Below are positions 24,756-33,796 of a DNA stretch of 64,000 nucleotides, piece after piece; positions within the stretch are counted from its first letter, which is position 1, and every line of letters starts with the position of its first letter. The DNA is taken from contig NZ_JBHTKJ010000013.1 of assembly GCF_042675965.1 (NCBI RefSeq), positions 43,192 through 107,191 on the forward strand. Reading direction: 5' to 3'. Source of the DNA: Virgibacillus_R byunsanensis (GTDB taxonomy: Bacteria > Bacillota > Bacilli > Bacillales > Amphibacillaceae). Below the pieces are notes generated by a model. That model was given only the letters and a program-made list of their open reading frames with translations, was not told the DNA's origin and made no database searches. The position numbers were made by a program, and so were the translations under genes.

Positions 24756-26633
24756 TTATATATATTTTTGAATATTATACTCTCTAACCACAGAATTTTT
24801 CCCTAACTTTTTGGCCTCATATAAAGATCTGTCAGCCCTTTGAAATAAATCACCAGCATTGTCTTCATTACCATTACCCCAAGAAGAAACACCACATGAT
24901 AACGTTACCCTTGGTTCTGTGAAACTGGCTGCTTGTTTTCTAATCTGACCAGCCAATCTAACACCCTCATCGATGTTAGCATCCGGGAGATAAATAGCCA
25001 ACTCTTCCCCTCCCCATCTAGCAGGAATATCTTCTTCGCCTATATGCATTTTTAAAATATTAGAAACCTGAATAATAACCTTATCCCCTACATGATGACC
25101 ATAAGTATCATTAATACGTTTAAAGTCATCGATATCAAATAATGCCAAAACCCCTTTTTCCTCTGTCTCCATGTGTAGTTTAATATTATGATCTAAATAA
25201 TTCCTGGAATAAAGTTTGGTTAAGTAATCCGTTTTCACTGCTCTTTCTAATTTGTCTTTTAAAATAGAATTAGATAATGCCAACGTAGAGTGCTGAATTA
25301 ATGATTTCATCAGTTTAAAACCCTCAAAGGAAAAATAGTAGTTTTCTTCATGCAGTATTAATACTGTTCCATGAATTGTTCCTGAGTGAATCATTGGAAT
25401 TGCCATTACTGAACGGAAAGGAAGTGTAGCAACCTTTTTAAAGTCACCACTAAAAACTGACTCTCCACTATCTTTCACTTCCATAAACATGTACTCACTA
25501 AACAAGCGTCCCTCTGTCGAATAAAAGTAGTCTGTGCTACCAGAAAGGATATCAAATTCCTGTTCGGACTCCTCATTCAGATAAACAAAACCAACTTGGG
25601 TAGCAGCACTTGAATACATGATCTGTTTTCTTACAACCGAAATAATTTCAGATAAATCTAAATTTGAATTTAGTTTATGTGTAACATCATTAATCAATTT
25701 TAAATCATTCACAAGGAGCTTTGATTGGTGATATAATGTTACATTTTCAATGGCTTGACCGGAAATACTACAAAACCTGGCTATAAACTCTATATCATTT
25801 TCAGGAAATTCAAACGTCCTTGGCGTAATAATTTGAACTACACCATACACTCCTTGTTTTCCAATTAAAGGTGCATATAAGCAAGTCTTTCTATCTTGCA
25901 CTCTGTCTTCTAATTGTATTTCCCCGGTAATAAACGCCTGGGTACTAACACGTTTTGTCACATCATCACTATATTCAATTGCTTTGATCGGCAAGTAACT
26001 ATCTGCATCATGGTCCTGAGAGAGTAATAGATAAGGTGAGAATTTCGGAAAAATCATTTTCAGCTCTTTGATGATTACAGATAGAACATCACTTTTATCA
26101 TTAATGGAAAGAAACCGCATCGATAAATCAAACAAAAGCTTATGATTTTCTTCATTGTTATTACTGATCTTTTTGGCAGCAACTACCTTAAGAAATTTGT
26201 TTGTTTCCTGCTGTATAATATGTAACGTTTCTTTAGAAGGTATATGTAACTCATTTCCAAACGAGAAAAATATAAAACCAGTAGTGTCTCCACTAGCTTG
26301 AAAAGGAATTACGCATGTATATAACTTAGAGAATTGCTTGTTAAAAACAAGTTCTCCATCCATATCATAGCTGTCCCAAATTTTTTCGATGCTCACAAAT
26401 ACTTTTTTCTTAAATAACGTTTTTTCTTTATTATCACAACCTGGCTCAATCTCATATACTTTGTCCAACTGATTGTAGAAATAAACCGCCACATCTTCAG
26501 AGTTGATCAGTTCACCAAGGGTAGTAGTTAACATAGGCAGACACTCATCGCAGTTATATTGATCTATATCAGATAGAAACCCAAAATAGATACTTCTTAA
26601 TTTATCTTTTAGTTGATTTTGATTTCCCATCAT
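24756..26633 (-). CDS. dgcP: GAF-GGDEF diguanylate cyclase (DgcP/YtrP)
   Basis: A 625-residue soluble protein: N-terminal GAF-like modules (about 15-155, 165-295, 315-450) and a C-terminal GGDEF domain (about 465-620) with the active-site loop RWGGEEL and the metal-binding FDIDDFKRINDTYGHHVGD. It should make cyclic di-GMP. No RxxD inhibitory site is seen just before GGEEL, so product feedback is probably absent. The final active-loop residue is Leu instead of the usual Phe. It corresponds to B. subtilis ytrP/dgcP. Confidence 0.9.
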   Translation of the reverse strand: MMGNQNQLKDKLRSIYFGFLSDIDQYNCDECLPMLTTTLGELINSEDVAVYFYNQLDKVYEIEPGCDNKEKTLFKKKVFVSIEKIWDSYDMDGELVFNKQFSKLYTCVIPFQASGDTTGFIFFSFGNELHIPSKETLHIIQQETNKFLKVVAAKKISNNNEENHKLLFDLSMRFLSINDKSDVLSVIIKELKMIFPKFSPYLLLSQDHDADSYLPIKAIEYSDDVTKRVSTQAFITGEIQLEDRVQDRKTCLYAPLIGKQGVYGVVQIITPRTFEFPENDIEFIARFCSISGQAIENVTLYHQSKLLVNDLKLINDVTHKLNSNLDLSEIISVVRKQIMYSSAATQVGFVYLNEESEQEFDILSGSTDYFYSTEGRLFSEYMFMEVKDSGESVFSGDFKKVATLPFRSVMAIPMIHSGTIHGTVLILHEENYYFSFEGFKLMKSLIQHSTLALSNSILKDKLERAVKTDYLTKLYSRNYLDHNIKLHMETEEKGVLALFDIDDFKRINDTYGHHVGDKVIIQVSNILKMHIGEEDIPARWGGEELAIYLPDANIDEGVRLAGQIRKQAASFTEPRVTLSCGVSSWGNGNEDNAGDLFQRADRSLYEAKKLGKNSVVREYNIQKYI

Positions 26634-26818
26634 ATCACCTATCGTTTTTATATGTACATATTTTTTTAATTTCTACTAATGTCTTATATCTAACCTATTA
26701 TGTTATTATTATATCTGAACTCATCCTTTTTTCCTATATAAAGGTTGAAAATATTAATTAAACGAAAGTGCCTAAGCTCTGGACATGGTTAAATCTTCAC
26801 TATAAAGTGAGCTACTTA

Positions 26819-26847
26819 TTGACTTTTGTCCATAAAACTTGTATACT
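26819..26847 (+). promoter_or_regulatory. SigA promoter of rpsD
   Basis: TTGACT (26819-26824) and TATACT (26842-26847) with an ideal 17-bp spacer; transcript starts near 26854, giving a leader of about 180 nt. Confidence 0.85.
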
Positions 26848-26853
26848 ATTCTT

Positions 26854-27017
26854 TGTGTAAAATAATAAAGGTAGCCTATGTGAACCACCGGTTGTTCTAT
26901 TTTGTTCCTCATATTGAGGTGTATCGTGTAACTCTCTGCTGCTGGAGCGATGGTACATGAAAACATAATGGACAACGGACAGGAACACGCTCATTTATTT
27001 TATGCAAATAAAATAAT
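26854..27017 (+). ncRNA. rpsD leader, probable S4 autoregulatory element
   Basis: The long leader before rpsD contains crossing pairings: gttgttc (26891-26897) with ggacaac (26970-26976), and gttcct (26904-26909) with aggaac (26981-26986), the arrangement of a pseudoknot. rpsD of B. subtilis is known to be repressed by S4 through its leader. This lies in the 401-bp dgcP-rpsD gap; the rest of that gap (26634-26818) shows no clear feature. Confidence 0.65.
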
Positions 27018-27034
27018 AAAGGAGGAAATGTCTT

Positions 27035-27637
27035 ATGGCTCGCTATACTGGATCAGTATGGAAAAAGTCTCGTCGTCTCGGCATTTCATTAACTGGAACT
27101 GGTAAGGAATTAGATAAACGCCCTTACGCTCCTGGTCAACACGGACCAAACCAACGCAAGAAAATATCTGAATATGGTTTACAGATGCAGGAAAAACAAA
27201 AACTACGCTTTATGTACGGATTGAACGAACGTCAATTCCGTAATTTGTTTACTGAAGCTGGAAACATGAAAGGTATTCATGGTGAAAACTTCATGATTCT
27301 ACTTGAATCTCGCTTGGATAACATCGTTTACCGTCTTGGATTAGCACGTACGCGCAGACAAGCTCGTCAGCTAGTTAACCACGGTCATGTTACAGTTGAT
27401 GGCAAACGTGTAGATATTCCATCATACCGTTTGAAACCAGGTCAATCTATTGGTTTGCGTGAAAAAGCACAAAACCTTGATATCATCAACGAAGCTATCG
27501 AAGTTAATAACTTCACACCAGAATATATAACTTTTGATGCAGATAAAAAAGAAGGAACTTACTCTCGTTATCCTGAGCGTTCTGAACTTCCTGCAGAAAT
27601 TAATGAAGCGCTTATCGTTGAGTTCTACTCTCGTTAA
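27035..27637 (+). CDS. rpsD: 30S ribosomal protein S4
   Basis: A 200-residue S4. The N-terminus MARYTGSVWKKSRRLG has no zinc-binding cysteines (the C-minus form, as in B. subtilis). The S4 RNA-binding domain RLDNIVYRLGLARTRRQARQ and the C-terminal NEALIVEFYSR are conserved. A primary 16S rRNA-binding and assembly protein, and an autoregulator. RBS aaaggagga; a strong terminator follows. Monocistronic. Confidence 0.98.
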   Translation: MARYTGSVWKKSRRLGISLTGTGKELDKRPYAPGQHGPNQRKKISEYGLQMQEKQKLRFMYGLNERQFRNLFTEAGNMKGIHGENFMILLESRLDNIVYRLGLARTRRQARQLVNHGHVTVDGKRVDIPSYRLKPGQSIGLREKAQNLDIINEAIEVNNFTPEYITFDADKKEGTYSRYPERSELPAEINEALIVEFYSR

Positions 27638-27650
27638 TACAGCTACAGTA

Positions 27651-27688
27651 AAAACACTAATGAGCAAATGCTCATTAGTGTTTTTTTT
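27651..27688. terminator. Strong terminator between rpsD and tyrS
   Basis: 16-bp stem aaaacactaatgagca / tgctcattagtgtttt followed by t's; it ends at the tyrS stop codon and can act in both directions. Confidence 0.92.
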
Positions 27689-28955
27689 AACTAAAATCTA
27701 TTAAAAAGTATTTTTTCTTACCTCGCCGTATTATGGTGAACATCTCTTCAATACGGTCATCTTTTCCAACAACATAATTAAGATCCTGCTGTCTCTCACC
27801 ATTTATGTAAACAGCTCCATTTGAAACATCTTCTCTGGCTTGTCTTTTCGATGATGAAATCTGTGCATTTACTAGTAGATCTATCAGACCTATTTCTTCT
27901 TTGGTTGTCTTGTAAGTCGGTACATCCTTAAACCCTTGTTCAATATCACTTGCTGACAATTGTTTGAATTCTCCACTGAAAAGAGATGTAGAAATTTTCT
28001 GTGCTTGCTCTAATGCCGGTACACCATGAATCTCTTTTGTCATTTCTTCAGCTAGTCTCTTTTGTGCTACCCGATCTCCTGGTCGAACATCCACTTCTTG
28101 TTTTAACTCGTCCATCTCTTTCTCTGATATAAATGTAAAGTACTGAAGAAATTTTATAACATCACGATCGTCGGTATTGATCCAAAATTGGTAAAATTCA
28201 TAGGCAGTAGTTTTTTCGGGATCTAACCACACTGCTCCGCCTGCTGTTTTACCAAACTTTGTCCCATCTGCTTTTGTAATCAAAGGTACTGTTAAGCCAA
28301 AAACTTTTATTTCCTCATCTGCATCTTCTCTGGACCGGCGGATTAACTCCATACCAGCAGTTATATTCCCCCACTGGTCACTACCACCAATTTGTAATGT
28401 ACAATTTTCCTGTTCATATAATTTCAAGTAGTCCAATGACTGTAAAATCATGTAACTAAACTCAGTAAACGTAATTCCTTGTTCAATACGTGCTGAAACC
28501 GATTCCTTAGCCAACATATAATTAATACCAAAATGTTTTCCTGCATCACGCAAGAAATCAATCACAGTCATACTTGATAACCAATCATGATTATTCCGAA
28601 CGTTTACGGAACTCTCCTCTGGGTTAACTAGAATCCTTTCGATCTGCTGTTTAATCCTCTCACTGTACCCTTTCACAACGTCACTTTCATTTAATGACCG
28701 TTCACTAGAGCGTCCACTTGGGTCACCAATCATTCCTGTACCCCCACCAACTAATGCAATTGGTTTGTGACCAGCTTCTTGAAATCTCTTCAGCATGATT
28801 AAAGGTACTAAATGTCCTATATGTAAACTGTCAGCAGTTGGATCGAAGCCACAATATAGGGTTACTTGTTTATCAGATAAATGTTTGGTTAACCCATCCA
28901 TATCCGTTGTTTGATGAACCAATCCTCTGTTCTGTAAATCCTGTAAAATTTCCAT
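27687..28955 (-). CDS. tyrS: Tyrosyl-tRNA synthetase
   Basis: A 422-residue class I synthetase charging tRNA-Tyr. It shows HIGH (GFDPTADSLHIGHL), the Tyr-binding MLQSLDYLKLYE, GGSDQWGNITAG, the KMSKS-like KFGKT and a C-terminal S4-like domain (QARQ-type, about 355-415). Start: ATG 28955, ten bases after ggag; the ORF could extend to a GTG at 28964, but that GTG lies almost on top of the RBS. Controlled by a T-box riboswitch upstream. Confidence 0.97.
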   Translation of the reverse strand: MEILQDLQNRGLVHQTTDMDGLTKHLSDKQVTLYCGFDPTADSLHIGHLVPLIMLKRFQEAGHKPIALVGGGTGMIGDPSGRSSERSLNESDVVKGYSERIKQQIERILVNPEESSVNVRNNHDWLSSMTVIDFLRDAGKHFGINYMLAKESVSARIEQGITFTEFSYMILQSLDYLKLYEQENCTLQIGGSDQWGNITAGMELIRRSREDADEEIKVFGLTVPLITKADGTKFGKTAGGAVWLDPEKTTAYEFYQFWINTDDRDVIKFLQYFTFISEKEMDELKQEVDVRPGDRVAQKRLAEEMTKEIHGVPALEQAQKISTSLFSGEFKQLSASDIEQGFKDVPTYKTTKEEIGLIDLLVNAQISSSKRQAREDVSNGAVYINGERQQDLNYVVGKDDRIEEMFTIIRRGKKKYFLIDFS

Positions 28956-28987
28956 GTGCGCCACACTCCAGTTTTTATTTTAGACCA

Positions 28988-29225
28988 ATAAAAAAACCCA
29001 TCCCTGAAAATGAAAATAAAGGGACGAGAATTTCTCGCGGTACCACCCTTGTTGCATACTAATGCCACTCTGGGTTTGTTAACGATGGTGTCACCGTCTT
29101 CTTTTGCTTAAGCAATGAAGAGAAACTCCAGATTGGTAATTCGCAAGCAAATGTATGCTAGCTTACACCAACCGCTAGCTCTCTTCATAAAGGGATTTGC
29201 TACACTACTAAAATCCTTCAAAGTT
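28988..29225 (-). ncRNA. T-box riboswitch (tyrosine) with terminator
   Basis: On the minus strand the invariant T-box AGGGTGGTACCGCG is at 29049-29036. Stem I is formed by gaagagag (29186-29179) and ttctcttc near 29118-29125, with a UAC Tyr specifier at 29138-29136 in gaattaccaatc. The terminator hairpin (about 29026-28990, gtccct..agggat, followed by ttttttt) competes with the antiterminator containing the T-box. Uncharged tRNA-Tyr would allow readthrough. It occupies most of the 397-bp tyrS-PBP gap. Confidence 0.93.
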
Positions 29226-29352
29226 TATATAATATATTATTATATATTCATACCATATTATACGTGTTAAATCAATAGTAATTGCTAATTTATTCTATAA
29301 TAAAGCGCTCAATTATGCTATAATAAATAGTGGAATTTTAGGAGGTCTTATT

Positions 29353-32300
29353 ATGGATTATAAACAATTATTTCTTAAATATAAAAATAAAGTAATATCA
29401 ATTTGGAAAACTGGAAAACTTCAACGTTCTACACGGATTACCTATGATGTGTTTTGGAATGTAGTTTTATTCTTTCTTGTTGTAGGTTTTATTGGAATGT
29501 TTTTTGCTGGTGGAATCGGACTTGGGTACTTTGCGTCTCTTGTGAAAGATGAACCAGTACGCAGTTATGAAAGTATGGAAATGGATATATATAATTATGA
29601 AGAAACCTCCAAATTATATTTTGACAAAGATATATACTTTGGTGATGTGCGCTCTGATATACATAGAGAAGAAGTCGAACTTGAAAATATATCCGAAATA
29701 CTAAAGGATGCTGTTATTGCTACCGAAGATGAATACTTTGAAAGTCATGAAGGCGTTGTACCTAAAGCGATTGTCCGTGCTGTAGTTCAAGAAGCGACGA
29801 ACGCCCCTATCAAAAGTGGCGGTAGTACACTCACCCAACAGCTTATTAAAAATCAAATTTTAACAAACGAAGTATCCTTTGAACGTAAGGCAAAAGAAAT
29901 ATTATTAGCATTGCGTCTAGAACGTTTCTTTGAAAAAGATCAAATATTAGAAGCTTATTTAAACATCGTTCCATATGGTCGTGAGGCTTCCGGTAGAAAT
30001 ATTGCTGGCATTCAAACAGCAGCACAAGGTATTTTTGGGGTAGACGCAAAAGATGTAAACTTAGCACAAGCAGCATACTTAGCAGGACTTCCTCAAAGTC
30101 CTTCCTACTACACACCGTTCGCCAATAATGGTGGATTAAAAGAAAAAGACGGTATACAACCTGGAATTAATCGAATGAAATCAGTTTTAAATCGGATGTA
30201 TGAATCTGATTATATTAATCAAAAAGACTACGATGAAGCTTTGAATTATAACATTGTAGCTGATTTCACCGAAGAAGCTACCTCACCAATAGATAAATAT
30301 CCACATTTAACCTATGAGGTGGAAAAACGAGCACGCGACATAATTATGGAACAATTAGCAGAAGAAGATGATTACACGTTGGAAGACCTCGAAAAAGATG
30401 AAACATTAAAAGAGGAATATAAAATCTTGGCAGAGCGTAACATGCGTCAAAAAGGTTACAATATTCATTCAACAATTGATAAAAAAACATTTGAAGCGTT
30501 CCAGGAAATCGCTAAAAATTATGAGAACTACGGACCTGACTGGAAAGGAGATCTGAAAAACTCTAAAGGGGAAATAATAGAGGAAAACGTAACTATGCCA
30601 GTTCAAACCGGTGGAATTCTAATTGAAAACAGTACTGGAAAAATCATTAGCTTTGTTGGTGGAAGAGATTTCAATCTGGATAATCAGCTAAACTATGCAA
30701 CTAGCACTGAGCGCCCAAACGGTAGTACAATGAAGCCATTACTCGATTATGCACCAGCAATGGAAAAAGGTGTAGTTCAACCAGGAACGCCGATAGCAGA
30801 CGTGGCGGAAGAATTTCAGTATCCTGGAATGCCAAAACCATGGAATCCTGGTAACTATGGTGGTGGTTATCACGGTCTTGTATCAGCACGTACGGCTTTA
30901 GCTAAGTCCTATAACGTTCCGGCTGCCAAAACATATATGCAGATCATTAATGAAAACCCAGCTAAAGAGTTTTTAGATAAAATGGGAATTACATCACTTA
31001 CCGAAGGGGATTATGGCTACCCGGCTTTATCCCTTGGGGAGCCTACAATCGGAATAACGGTTGAAGAAAATACTAATGCATATGCAACTTTTGGTAATAA
31101 CGGTAAATTCGCAGATGCATATATGGTTGAGAAAATAACTACAAATGATGGTGAAGTTATTTATGAACATCAAAGTGAACCAGTAGATGTATTTACACCT
31201 CAGACAAACTACTTAACACTTGATATGATGCGTGGAGTAATTAGAAGTGGTACTGCGACTTACATTAATTCACAATTGAAACATTCGGGAGTTGATTGGG
31301 CAGGGAAAACTGGGACTTCTCAGGATTACGAAGATGCTTGGTTCGTTGCCACCAATCCAAACGTAACAATGGGCACATGGATTGGCTATAGAACACCCAA
31401 ATCATTACAATGTTCTAGTTGTGCATTAAGCTATAGTCAACGAAATAATAAACTGTGGGCAGAACTGGTAAACAGCGCAACAGATATTAATCCAGACTTA
31501 ATGGCTCCAAAGAACCGTTTTGAACGTCCAAATGGTATTGTAGAGCGTAGTTATTGTACCATATCTGGTATGTTACCTTCAGAACTTTGTAAAAGAGTTG
31601 GTTTGATTGCAACCGACCTTTTCAACTCAAAATATGTACCTACAGAAGAAGATGACAGTTTAATTGAAGGTGCATATGTAATGGTGGATGGTAAAGCGGT
31701 AATAGCAGGGCCTAACACACCTGAAGAATTCACAGATGGTGACGGGGTAACATTTAATCCAGAGTTCCTAGAGCGAATGGGTTATGATAAATTAAGAGAT
31801 ATAACACAACTGTTTCCACGAACAAATACGGCTGCATGGGAAAGTATTAGTATCCCTAGTTCAGATTTAGGCGAAACATTAGAAGATGATGATACAGCAC
31901 CATCTGCACCTACATCTGCTGCAAGTTCCAGCAATGAATTAACATGGAAAAAGTCAAGCAGTAAAGATGTAGTAGGCTACCGGATATTTAGAGCGGACAA
32001 CCCTGATAGTTCATTTAGTCTAATAGGTAACACAACAGAGTTGGACTACTCAATCTCAGGAAGTAATGCCGTTTATCACATAAAAGCTGTAGATTACTTC
32101 GGATTAGAATCCTCTGCTTCAAAAGAGGTTGTCGTTGGAGACTTCTCTGACCCTGAACCAGAAGAACCGGATGAAGAAGATAATGATGATAACGAAGATA
32201 ATGGCGACGGTGATCATAAAGACAATGATAATGGGAACGGCAGTGGCAATGGTAATGGTAACGAAAATGGCAACGACAATGGCGACGACAATGGCCAAGA

Positions 32301-32355
32301 AAATGAAGATGATGACTCTAATAACAATGACAGTGATAATGATAATAATGAATAG
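29353..32355 (+). CDS. Class A penicillin-binding protein (PBP1A family) with FN3 domain and acidic tail
   Basis: A 1000-residue bifunctional peptidoglycan synthase. Parts: membrane helix at 36-62; GT51 glycosyltransferase with EDEYFESHEG (125-134); transpeptidase with S-T-M-K (458-461), S-Y-N (519-521) and KTG (652-654); a fibronectin-III-like domain (about 850-930); and an extreme Asp/Asn/Gly-rich tail (about 934-1000). It polymerises and cross-links glycan outside the membrane. Its position, between tyrS and acuA, is where B. subtilis has acsA. Its tail codons form a purine-rich DNA repeat. Confidence 0.95.
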   Translation: MDYKQLFLKYKNKVISIWKTGKLQRSTRITYDVFWNVVLFFLVVGFIGMFFAGGIGLGYFASLVKDEPVRSYESMEMDIYNYEETSKLYFDKDIYFGDVRSDIHREEVELENISEILKDAVIATEDEYFESHEGVVPKAIVRAVVQEATNAPIKSGGSTLTQQLIKNQILTNEVSFERKAKEILLALRLERFFEKDQILEAYLNIVPYGREASGRNIAGIQTAAQGIFGVDAKDVNLAQAAYLAGLPQSPSYYTPFANNGGLKEKDGIQPGINRMKSVLNRMYESDYINQKDYDEALNYNIVADFTEEATSPIDKYPHLTYEVEKRARDIIMEQLAEEDDYTLEDLEKDETLKEEYKILAERNMRQKGYNIHSTIDKKTFEAFQEIAKNYENYGPDWKGDLKNSKGEIIEENVTMPVQTGGILIENSTGKIISFVGGRDFNLDNQLNYATSTERPNGSTMKPLLDYAPAMEKGVVQPGTPIADVAEEFQYPGMPKPWNPGNYGGGYHGLVSARTALAKSYNVPAAKTYMQIINENPAKEFLDKMGITSLTEGDYGYPALSLGEPTIGITVEENTNAYATFGNNGKFADAYMVEKITTNDGEVIYEHQSEPVDVFTPQTNYLTLDMMRGVIRSGTATYINSQLKHSGVDWAGKTGTSQDYEDAWFVATNPNVTMGTWIGYRTPKSLQCSSCALSYSQRNNKLWAELVNSATDINPDLMAPKNRFERPNGIVERSYCTISGMLPSELCKRVGLIATDLFNSKYVPTEEDDSLIEGAYVMVDGKAVIAGPNTPEEFTDGDGVTFNPEFLERMGYDKLRDITQLFPRTNTAAWESISIPSSDLGETLEDDDTAPSAPTSAASSSNELTWKKSSSKDVVGYRIFRADNPDSSFSLIGNTTELDYSISGSNAVYHIKAVDYFGLESSASKEVVVGDFSDPEPEEPDEEDNDDNEDNGDGDHKDNDNGNGSGNGNGNENGNDNGDDNGQENEDDDSNNNDSDNDNNE

Positions 32356-32363
32356 CTACTATT

Positions 32364-32394
32364 AAAATAAGGGGGAAGTTCCCCCTTATTTTTT
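32364..32394 (+). terminator. Intrinsic terminator of the PBP gene
   Basis: aataaggggg / cccccttatt stem with a short loop and t-run. Confidence 0.9.
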
Positions 32395-32491
32395 ATGGAT
32401 AGAAAGTTTAACCAAATTCTTCAAGCTTTTACTAAAAATCAGACCTTTTATCCTGTATAATAGATATTAATAATGATTAGGTGGTGAAACA

Positions 32492-33145
32492 ATGGATCAT
32501 GTTAAAACCTATCACTCTATAACACGTGATACTCCAAGTGGTTCTATTATCATTGAAGGCCCTTTAGACTCATCGGCGTTAGCTGATTATCACTTTCATG
32601 AACATCTAACCGCATTTCGCCCATCATCCAAACAATTCGAGGCCATTAAAAGTATTGCTGATTTTAAAGAAGGCAGAATAATTGTTGCTAGAACAGAAGA
32701 CACCATAGTTGGTTACGTAACCTATTTACACCCTGATCCTTTAGAGAGGTGGTCCGAGTTTAATATGGACGACTTAATTGAACTCGGAGCAATTGAAGTG
32801 ATTCCTAAATATCGTGGAGCAAGAATTGCATCTGGTTTGTTACATCTCTCCATGTTAGATGACTATATGGAAAATTATATTGTAATTTCTACTGAATATT
32901 ACTGGCATTGGGATTTAGACGGTACAAAATTAAGTATTTGGGATTACCGAAAAATAATGGAAAAAATGATGTCCGTTGGGGGTCTTTTACCTGCTCCAAC
33001 AGATGATCCTGAAATTATTTCCCATCCTGCAAACTGCTTAATGGTTCGAATAGGTAAGAATGTTTCAGAAGATTCGATTACAAAGTTTGATGAATTACGA
33101 TTTTTGCAAAGACACCAGTACCGAAATATGAGGGAGGGGTTATAA
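32492..33145 (+). CDS. acuA: AcuA protein acetyltransferase
   Basis: A 217-residue GNAT acetyltransferase. The acetyl-CoA loop KYRGARIASGLLHLS and preceding LGAIEVIPKYRG strands are intact. In B. subtilis AcuA acetylates and inactivates acetyl-CoA synthetase AcsA. First gene of acuABC (TATAAT at 32456, weak -35). The acetylation target gene acsA is not in this window. Confidence 0.93.
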   Translation: MDHVKTYHSITRDTPSGSIIIEGPLDSSALADYHFHEHLTAFRPSSKQFEAIKSIADFKEGRIIVARTEDTIVGYVTYLHPDPLERWSEFNMDDLIELGAIEVIPKYRGARIASGLLHLSMLDDYMENYIVISTEYYWHWDLDGTKLSIWDYRKIMEKMMSVGGLLPAPTDDPEIISHPANCLMVRIGKNVSEDSITKFDELRFLQRHQYRNMREGL

Positions 33146-33796
33146 ATGCTTGTTGAAGAAATTATGAAAACGGATGTAGTTACATTATCACCTTCTGCTT
33201 CCATAAGAGAGGCATTAAGTCTTTTACAAAAGCACCGAATTAGACATATCCCTATTATTGATAACGATCACCAGGTTATTGGGATTGTGTCTGATCGCGA
33301 TGTTCGGGATGCTAGTCCATCCATTCTTGATAAGAGTTCTGAGCAAAACGTATTGGAACATAATATTGAATCGATAATGAGTACTCCAGTCACTACAGTA
33401 CATCCACTTGATTTCGTAGAAGAGATAGCGTGTATATTCTACGATGAGGAATTTGCATCTCTACCTGTTATCAGAAATAACAAACTAGTAGGAATTGTGA
33501 CAGAAAAGGATATGCTGTATACGTTAATTCAACTAACTGGAACTAATGTACAAAGCTCACATATTGAAGTCAAAGTGCCACATGTACCTGGCATTTTGCC
33601 AGAGGTAACCTCCGTTTTTGGAAAACGCAAAACAAATATAACTTCCTTACTAATCTATCCGTATAAAGATGATCCAAACTATAAAATTCTTGTCTTTCGT
33701 ATTCAAACTATGAATCCGATGCCGGTTATTCAAGACTTAAGAGATGCGGGATATGAATTAATGTGGCCGAATAATATATCGGAGCCAAAAGTATGA
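33146..33796 (+). CDS. acuB: AcuB CBS-ACT domain protein
   Basis: A 216-residue protein: two CBS domains (about 7-60 and 78-135), which bind adenine nucleotides, and a C-terminal ACT-like domain (about 137-210, HVPGILPEVTSVFGKRKTNI). AcuB's role with AcuA/AcuC is undefined. Its ATG follows the acuA stop directly (TAAATG), and its end overlaps acuC, so translation is coupled. Confidence 0.93.
   Translation: MLVEEIMKTDVVTLSPSASIREALSLLQKHRIRHIPIIDNDHQVIGIVSDRDVRDASPSILDKSSEQNVLEHNIESIMSTPVTTVHPLDFVEEIACIFYDEEFASLPVIRNNKLVGIVTEKDMLYTLIQLTGTNVQSSHIEVKVPHVPGILPEVTSVFGKRKTNITSLLIYPYKDDPNYKILVFRIQTMNPMPVIQDLRDAGYELMWPNNISEPKV

Noticed and set aside
29260..29340. Divergent promoters for tyrS and the PBP gene with several TATAAT boxes
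   Set aside because: Many -10-like hexamers are present, but none has a -35 at the right distance, so no precise promoter is called.
32129..32365. Met/Ala-rich frame overlapping the PBP C-terminus in another phase
   Set aside because: Produced by the repetitive tail codons; real frame is the PBP gene.
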